In this document: positions 57,581 to 64,000 of the stretch, piece after piece
Layout of the letters: the number at the start of each line of letters is the position of its first letter
Position numbering within the stretch: the stretch's first letter is position 1
Assembly (NCBI GenBank): GCA_036971615.1
Contig: JAYKKR010000023.1
Location: forward strand, 124,001 to 188,000
Source: Amyloporia xantha
Taxonomy: Eukaryota > Basidiomycota > Agaricomycetes > Polyporales > Adustoporiaceae
Reading direction: 5' to 3'
Length of the DNA: 64,000 bases
Notes under the pieces: generated by a model
Database searches by the model: none
Told to the model about the DNA's origin: nothing
The model's input: only the letters and a program-made list of their open reading frames with translations
Made by a program: the position numbers and the translations under genes

Positions 57581-57619
57581 CTTTCCCTCCCGCTTCCTCC
57601 CGCTACCTCCCGCTGCCTC
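57581..57619 (-). other. Candidate polypurine tract next to the gypsy 3' LTR
   Basis: On the minus strand this is a near-pure purine stretch ending GGGAGGGAAAG. It is followed at once by TGACGTGGCAGCG, a plausible LTR start with the TG dinucleotide at 57580. A TATATATGAGG box lies about 25 bp further on in the candidate LTR. The arrangement fits a plus-strand primer and 3' LTR. Without the second LTR it cannot be proved. Confidence 0.4.
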
Positions 57620-57685
57620 CTCCGACTCTTCCCCTGACTTACTTATCCTCCTTCCGCGCTCTTCCCTCCCTTCGCCTCATTCGCC

Positions 57686-58484
57686 ATGTCTGAGCCTGCC
57701 GAACCCACCGACCCCATCGGTTCCCTCCACGTCCGCCGCTACCTCCTCCTCGTAGACGTGCTTCGCGCTGAATGCGTTGTGGAGCCTTCATTCCGCCCTT
57801 CCGATCCGGCTGCTTGGCTTGCCTGGGCGCACGGAGTGCGCTGGCTCCTGGTTTGTCCACCTTCTCTTTCACTTCTCTTCCCTTCCCTCACGTCCCGTCC
57901 CGCAGCGCCTTGCCTATGAGGCTCGAGCCCAAGCCATAGCCGCGGGGAACCTCACGCTCCCTCCGCTCACTGCCTTCGTCACCCTCCGCGAGCTCGTCCA
58001 CTACATCGACTCGATCTTCCGCTCCTCCCTGAGCCATCGCGGTGCAGTCCCTTATCCTGGGATCGCCTGGAGCCCCGACGAGGTCCGCTCTAATGCGCAG
58101 CGGGACGAAGCTGGCACTCCGCCTCCCCTCCCGTTGTACACGGAAGAGGCCTTCTGGACCCCTCCCCGCGTCACCGAGGAACGTACCGATGAGGCTTTGG
58201 AACGGCTCGAACTTATTGCCCGCCAGTTCTCGGACACTTTGGACCGTATGCGTCCCTATCCGCGGGCGTTCGAAGACTTAGAGCACTCGATCCGTGTCGC
58301 CGCTCATGCTCTGGGAGGGAGGGGAGGACGTCGGGAGGGAGGTCCCTCGCGGGCCCGTACCCCTGCGGAGGAGGATTTCCGTTACCACCGGGAGACTATT
58401 TATCGTCCCCCGCGCCACCGCTCGTTCTCTGACGTCGGCGGGGAAGGGCCCGACGCTCCCATCGACTTGTCGACCGTAGATTAG
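57686..58484 (+). CDS. Antisense accessory gene 1 of the gypsy element
   Basis: Two exons, 57686-57850 (55 codons) and 57906-58484, joined in phase 0 across a 55-nt intron; 247 residues. The N-terminus contains DPAAWLAWAHGVRWLL, with the splice exactly eight residues after the second W. Exon 2 is helical (ARAQAIAAGNLTLPPL, LRELVHYIDSIFRS, LERLELIARQFSDTLDRM) and ends in a basic, disordered tail with DAPIDLSTVD. It has no known domain. Low-complexity Arg/Gly and an acidic end suggest nucleic-acid or protein binding, which is speculation. Codon use is strongly GC-biased like the other genes of this cluster. A short 18-bp tandem (CGTTCCGTCC followed by GTAGT) follows the stop. Confidence 0.6.
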
Positions 58485-58956
58485 CGTTCCGTCCTGTAGT
58501 CGTTCCGTCCCGTAGTCGTTCCATTCGAATGCCATGCTTGCTTCCGCCGAGCTCCCTTGTCCCGCGTGACCACCTCTCCTTCGTTCCACTGTCTCGTCCT
58601 GCCCTACCGTCCGTTCATAGGGTAGCGCGTACCCATTCCTTACACCCCCTACCCACTTAAATTCCGACCGTCCTCGGTCGGTCCGCCGTCCTAATCCCCG
58701 AGCAAATCCCCGAGCCTTCAGGTCGTCCGATCATCGCAGATGCACGCGATCGGGCCGCGATCGCGTCAAGATCGATAGCGCTGGGGCACGCGCCCACCTC
58801 GAGGCGCTCCTGCCGCGCATCCCGCTGCTCCCACAGAGGCTGCCAAACGAGGGAAACGGCACCCGCTGGTTCATCCCTAACGTCCTCCCTTCCCCTCCGA
58901 CCTCGCCCTTTACCCCCACTCTCCCTTCCCGACCTCGACTCGCTCCCTCCACAACC

Positions 58957-60731
58957 ATGTCCGTCGACCTCACCAACCCCGCCGCTGCTCGCCGCTCCCT
59001 CCCTATCATCGAACAGCGCCTCGACACGCTACGCGGCGCGGAACCAGAGCTCGGCGACGACCCCTCGCCGCGGGACCTACAGGAGTGGCTACGGTGGGTG
59101 AACTCCTTGGGCCAGGCCTGGGTAAGTGGCTCGTTCGCGATTCCCGCCGCGCCGTCGCTCCCTAACCTTGACGTTCCTGCTAGGTGGCGCTGGCGGCGGC
59201 CACGCAGTGGCCAGCCACGAAACCACGCCGCGCAGTGCCCCGGCCCTGGAGCTGCAAACCTGGCTCGCAGCCACGCGCGGCCGACTCATGGCCTACCGCG
59301 ACGAATTCCCCGTCGCGGATCAGTACTACGACTCCCTCCTGCAGCGCCTCTCTCCCGCCCACAGCGCCACCTTCCTCGCCGGCACTCAAAACTTCACCTG
59401 GAATCGCCACTCGCGCACCCTCCACAACCTATGGCCCCCAGCCCCATTCCCTCCCACCGACGCCGATACGTCCGCCTCGGGGTCCCGCTACACCTCCCCG
59501 TCAGAAACGGATGAAGTAAGTCGCAACGCCTCTTCAGGCGGAAGCGTGCCGCTAACGCCGTCGACCGTGGAGTTGGACGATGACGAAGGCGAAGATGAAG
59601 TAGAACCCTCGTCCGACCTCGCCCGCCGTCCCCGCCGCCCCGCGCACCGTGGGTGGGAAGAAGCGGCAGACGAAAGGTAGAACGGCCGCCCGAAACCTCC
59701 CAAGGCCCCCGCCTCTCTATCAAGGTTCCCCTCGCCTCGCCACCGCCGCCAATGCCAAAGACTCTCGCTGATCGCCCGAACCGCGATCGGCGAGGTCCCA
59801 TCGTATACCTCAACCACCCCCCGTGCGCGTACTGCACCAAGAAGGGGTATCGCTGCGCGGGAGACGGCACTCGCCGCCATGTTTGCGAGTCGTGCATGAT
59901 CGCGCGGGCGAAGTGCACCATCCGCGACGATCCCCCGCCAATCGTAAGTCCTTCCCCCGCTCTTCCTCCCGCAGGTACGTTTCATCGCACTTCCCCAGAG
60001 CACATCGAGTTCGTCGGCCCGCAATCTGACGAGGACGACGACGAGCCGCCATACCCTCCCGAATTCCCGCTCACCAACCGCGCCCGTCCCGTCGTCCTCA
60101 TCCCGCCCCGTCCGCGCGCCACCACTATCCGTCCACCCGCCGCCGCCCCTGCAGCCACGCCCGTCACTCCCTCCGCGTCCATCCGTACCCCGTTCGAGAT
60201 CCTTCCAGCCGCTGAGGAACCGTTGTTCCTTCCCGGGACCCCCGACCGCCCGATCTCCCCTCCATGGGTGCCCTCAAGTCTCCTTCCCGCCTTTTCTCCC
60301 CTTCCGCTCCATCCCCTCCCGTCGTCATTCGCCGTCCTCGCAACCTCGACCTCCTGGACGTCGCCGCAGAGCCGCCGTGCGAGCCGCAGACCGAGCTCGA
60401 GATGTGGCTCGTCGCTCGGTTAGCGGCCACCACCGACTTCCTTTTCCAGATGGCCGATCGAGCGCGGGACCTCGGGTACGCAGAGCAATTCGGGATCGCT
60501 GACTACCCCGACAACACGCTCGACCCCGCTCGCTCCGACAGCCCTGCCCCCGACTTCATCGAAGGGTCCTCTAGCGGCCCCGCTCCTCATCCGGCTCCCG
60601 ACAGCGACGACGCCGTGGCTGAGCTCCTGGCCGCTGAGCTCGACTCCCCTACGCTGCCGCCGCTGTCGCCCACCGACGAGGACATGTTAGACCTCACCGG
60701 GGCGTCCAAAGGGAAAGGACGCGAAACGTAG
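58957..60731 (+). CDS. Antisense accessory gene 2, with Zn2Cys6-spaced motif (exon structure tentative)
   Basis: Exon 1, 58957-59121, is also exactly 55 codons and holds LQEWLRWVNSLGQAW, again with the splice eight residues after the second W. I favour exon 2 at 59252-59599 (LQTWLAATRGRLMAYRDEF, then an acidic end) and exon 3 from 59725, both in phase 0. Exon 3 contains CAYCTKKGYRC and CESCMIARAKC: C-x2-C-x6-C-x9-C-x2-C-x6-C, within Zn2Cys6 limits. The frame in 60264-60731 then gives ELEMWLVARLAATTDFLF and a tail ending SKGKGRET. It must be reached by a further splice or frame change, so gene 2 may be two genes. Possibly a DNA-binding protein. No close family recognised. Confidence 0.5.
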
Positions 60732-61054
60732 CGCGGGCCTCCCCTGGGTTCGCGTAGTGTACGAAATGTACTTTTATCTCGTAGTTGACGTAGTCGTCCG
60801 TCTGCCGTTGTATGCCGTCGATCTTGTATGTACGCGCCGCCCCCCGCCGTTGATCGGCTAAAATCAATGCATGTCAGTTTACTCGTCCCGCAGCCCCCTT
60901 CCGCCCCGTGTGCCCCTGCCGCGTGCCCCATCGCGTTCTTCGTAGAAGCCGCCTCGCGGCAAGCGCGTGTTGCGCCCCTCGGTATAACTACCGCCGCCCA
61001 TCCCCGATCTCACTGAGTTTCTTTCCTCGCCCCTCTATCTTCGTACCCCGTCTC

Positions 61055-62076
61055 ATGAGCGCGACGCCCCCGGTGTTTTCCCCTGAGGAGGCCCGCGAAA
61101 GGTACCTGCAAGTCCTCTGTGACAACCCCATCCCCTCCGATCCGGCCGCACGCATCGCGTGGGTCCACGCCGTAGACACCGCCGAGGTACGTGCTCCCCT
61201 TCCGCCCACACTATACGTTGTCCTCGAACCCCCGCCTAGGCCATCCTTCATTCCACGCTTCCGGAGGACTACGACCCTTCGTCCCCGTCGGAGCCCGTCC
61301 CCGGGATCGATGTCCTTGCCCGCCGCGCTGTGGTGGACTCCTTCCGCCTGCGTTACCTACCGCATCCGCCGCCAGTCCCCATCCGCCTCACCGCGTTAGA
61401 ACTCCAAAACGTCCAACTCCAAGCGCGCATCGACCAACTCGAACCCGCCCTCGCTCAGATCCTTCAAGTGCAAATGGACCCGCTGCGCTCTGACGTCATT
61501 GCCCGCGCCCTCGAGATCCTCGCGGAAGTAGATCACCGTTTGTCTCTCCAAGACACGGCCCTTTCTTCCGCGCTGGGTACGTCCATGTCCCTCCTTCGTG
61601 CCGAGGTCCACGCGCGCGCCCGGGATTCCTCGTCTGCCTTGCGTATCCTCCAAGACCAGGTCGCCCACGGATTCGACCGCGCCGCCTTCTCCCTCTCCAC
61701 CCACAACACCGTAATCCAGTCCCTTCTCCGCCGCGTCCTCGCCCTGGAAGCCCGCTTCCCTTCCCCGACCCTCCTCCCGTTCCCTACTCTTCCCCCCCGT
61801 CGTCCGATCCTTCCTCCCCGCTCGATCCTTCCCCTTCCGTTTCCTCCCCATAATTCTTTTGCTCACTGTCCCGACCCACATCTTCCTCCCCCGCTTCCAT
61901 TTCGTCCAATACCCCCCTTTGCGCTTCTTCCGCTTCTTCGACGATCTTGCGCACGTCTAGTGCAACCTCCTTTCGCGCCTTATACGGTACCACACGGAAC
62001 GCCGCGTACCGTAGTCTCGACACCGCTCCTGTTAGTTCCGCGAGTATGTAGGCTCCTCCTTTTGTACGCCGTATGA
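61055..62076 (+). CDS. Antisense accessory gene 3, overlapping the end of pol
   Basis: Exon 1, 61055-61186 (44 codons), ends DPAARIAWVHAVDTAE: the same motif, and the splice is again eight residues after the W. A 53-nt intron leads to exon 2, 61240-62076. Residues about 95-210 form a clear coiled coil (LQNVQLQARIDQLEPALAQI, LEILAEVDHRLSLQ, LRILQDQVAHGFDRAAF). The last 100 residues are Pro/Leu/Phe-rich and are antisense to the acidic tail of the integrase (61784-62076), so the true 3' end may be earlier by splicing. Total 322 residues as read. Probably a self-associating protein; function unknown. Confidence 0.55.
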
Positions 62077-64000
62077 CAACCATAGGCCCGAAATACCGGG
62101 GTTTTGACTTCCTGCTATGTTCCGTCTCAATTTGTGAGTTCCGCACCAGCACCAGATCCCCCGCCGTAAACACAAAATCCTTGATTGTCCGCGCGAACCG
62201 CCGCTCAAAATCCTTGACCGACGCGTATCGAGCCGCTAGCACCCTCCGCCGTACGTCCCGCAAATCCTCCGTTCGTTTGAGCAGTTGCCGCCCCCGGATT
62301 TCAAGTAGGTCCGCCTCGCTGATCTCCTTCCGGTCGGGCGGCACCAAGTAAGTAGCTTCCGCCAGGTCGAAAGGGAAAACTGGCTCGATCCCGTGCGCGA
62401 TAAAGAAGGGCGAAGTGCCCGTCGATTTCTGAATCGTCACCCGTTCCGCCCAAAACACAGCATGCATCACCTTAGGCCACCCCTTCTCGTTCCCTCCACA
62501 GAGCTTAACCGCTGCTTCCCGTACGTCCCGGTGCCTCCGTTCCACGATCCCGTTCGCCTGTGAGTTGTACGCTGAGATTCGAATATGGTTGATTTTGTAC
62601 CGTTCCCGCAGGTGTTCCAACGCCGCGACAAACGGTGTCCCGTTATCCGTAACAATCTCCTCCACCGCTCCCCACCGACACAGCAGCTCCTCGTAGATGA
62701 AGTTTCCAATCGTCACTCCTGTCTCCTTCCGCAGCATCCGCCATTCTGGGTAAGACGACAGGGAACAACGCGCTTGGACGATATGCGTGTACCCGTATGC
62801 TGTTGGCATGTGCATCGAATCCATGTGCACTTTCGAAAACAGCCCCCCCGGCATAGGTACCGTCGGTGGGATGTGGTACTTGTGCGCCTTGCGGAGCTGA
62901 CACTCATGGCAGCTTCCCACGTACCATTTTACGTCGTGATCGAGACTAACCCACCAGAATCGTTCGAGGAGCCGGGCGCGCACCGTGAAGATCCCTTTGT
63001 GCCCGAGGGAATCGTGCGCCTCTTTCATCAGGCCGTACCGCTTCCCTTTCTCCACCACCACCTTGTGCTTCCCTCCTTTATCTTTCTTCCAGAGCCTCCC
63101 CCCTTTGACAAAGAACTTGCTGGCGTAACGGACGAACGAGGTGAACTGCCTTTCGTCCATTCCTTCCGGCCGCCTCGGGTCTCGTAAAAATTCGTCTACC
63201 TTCCGCACCCTTTCCTCCCGCGCCCCTCCGTTGCTGACCTCTGGGATCTCTACCCCCTCTCCCGCGTCCAGCGACCACACCATGAGTCCCTCTTCGTCCC
63301 TCTTCCCTCCCGGCGTATTCAAGACCTCCATGGTGAACGCGTAGGCCTCGTCAATCCACTCTTCGAAGTCATCTTCCTCTTCCGGGTCTTCCTCCGCTGC
63401 TCCCCGCCGCGAAAGCCCGTCCGCCCCCGCATGCCGTTCCCCGGCACATGTACCAGCTTGAAGTCGAATAGGAGGATCCCAGCGATCCATCTGTTGATAG
63501 TGGCGTTTGGTTGGATGTCTGGGTTATTTAGCATCCCCTTAATATATTTGGCGTCGACTTCGACGACCAGCTTCTTCACTCCGATAATGTAGATCCGGCA
63601 CGCTCGCAGTGCCCGGAACAACCCAAACAGCTCCAGCTTGGCTTGCGAGTATCGGGATTCGCGTTCGTTCCACGTTATGGACCCGAACCGGTTTGGCCTT
63701 CTCTTCCCGTCCTCCCCTTTCTGTAAGATCACGAACCCCACCCCAATCCACGATGAATCCACCGCCAGAATTACCTCCCGTTCGGACCCATAGTCAATCG
63801 GGACGAGCGCGGGAGAGTTGATTACTGCGTCCTTCAGCTTCCGCATAGCGTCCTCCTGCGCCTCCTCCCACACGAAGTCGGCTCCCTTCCGAAGCAAGTC
63901 GTTGAGTGGGCGCGCCATTTTTCCGAAGTCCTTTACAAACATCCGCACTAGCCCGCAGGTCCCCAAAAATCCTCGCACGTTTGTTACCGTCTCACACCAC
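61784..64000 (-). pseudogene. Ty3/gypsy Pol, partial (RT end, RNase H, integrase), one frameshift
   Basis: Enters from the right edge with the RT thumb (MRGFLGTCGLVRMFVKDF, KMARPLNDLL). RNase H follows, with acidic residues in AVDSSWIGVGF, SQAKLELFGLFRAL and VEVDAKYIKGML. At 63439-63442 a run of four Cs on the plus strand (GGGG in the gene) puts VPGNG out of frame; one more base would give the usual HAGADGLSRR linker. The next frame, open to 61784, is integrase: the zinc-binding HDSLGHKG/CHECQLRK, then the catalytic triad in HMDSMHMP, VTDNGTPF and the E of NGIVERRHRD. A GPY/F-like YFGPMVVIRR and a very acidic tail follow. RT before integrase with GPY/F means Ty3/gypsy. Gag and the rest of RT lie beyond the window. 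Confidence 0.88.

Larger units (their letters stand above)
57190..64000 (-). mobile_element. Ty3/gypsy retrotransposon, 5' part beyond the right edge, with antisense genes
   Basis: On the minus strand the order is RT end, RNase H, integrase with GPY/F-like motif (64000 down to 61784). Then comes a 4-kb zone whose genes all run antisense (62076-57686), and then a purine-rich tract and a candidate LTR start at 57580. The extra zone between integrase and LTR is not part of a minimal gypsy element. The far LTR edge was not located (left limit given is a guess), and the other LTR is outside the window, so the limits need checking. Confidence 0.7.

Noticed and set aside
1..64000. CRISPR arrays, rRNA genes, bacterial-style operons
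   Set aside because: None seen; the window is eukaryotic with spliceosomal introns throughout.

Overview
The window looks like the nuclear genome of a mushroom-forming basidiomycete (Agaricomycetes-like). The genes are packed closely on both strands and cut by many short GT-AG introns of about 50-60 nt. Typical fungal families are present (F-box/LRR, cytochrome P450, Zn2Cys6 regulator, hyaluronan-synthase-like GT2, Lte1-like RasGEF). The mobile DNA includes Ty1/copia, Ty3/gypsy, a PIF/Harbinger MITE and a Plavaka-like remnant, as in such genomes.

Left third (1-20365): a graveyard of nested transposons inside and beside two host genes. An F-box/LRR gene on the minus strand (ATG at 10073, running off the left edge) is cut by a 695-bp Harbinger-type MITE and by a TIR element. 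That TIR element is itself interrupted by an intact Ty1/copia retrotransposon whose two LTRs appear identical. Just upstream of the F-box start codon sit two inverted MITEs of one family. One of them carries a nested hAT-like MITE with an 8-bp target duplication, and the other shows the empty site. Next to them is a 2.15-kb composite fold-back element. A multi-exon cytochrome P450 gene (14784-20365, minus) is split after about residue 64 by a 3.17-kb Plavaka-like element holding a decayed transposase.

Middle (21553-51237): ordinary conserved genes. These are a Zn2Cys6 transcription factor, a DUF1365 protein, a lysine-rich nuclear-type protein, complex I subunit NDUFA6, a PDAP1/HASPP28 protein with a 6-nt microexon, a mitochondrial PPR-like protein, an SR splicing factor, a RING-CH E3 ligase, eIF2-gamma, a Cps1-like GT2 synthase, a small unknown protein and a large RasGEF. 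Several pairs are divergent and share short promoters. The GT2 gene has three apparent single-base frame changes, each at a homopolymer, and the PPR gene has one near its end.

Right (51238-64000): about 6 kb with no gene I can support, then a Ty3/gypsy element in minus orientation. It holds the end of RT, RNase H and an integrase with a GPY/F-like motif, and it runs off the right edge. Between integrase and a candidate 3' LTR (near 57580) lie at least three antisense, spliced reading frames. They share an N-terminal W-x2-W motif followed, exactly eight residues later, by a phase-0 intron. One of them probably leads into a Zn2Cys6-spaced cysteine motif. This antisense gene family inside a retroelement is the best candidate here for something undescribed.
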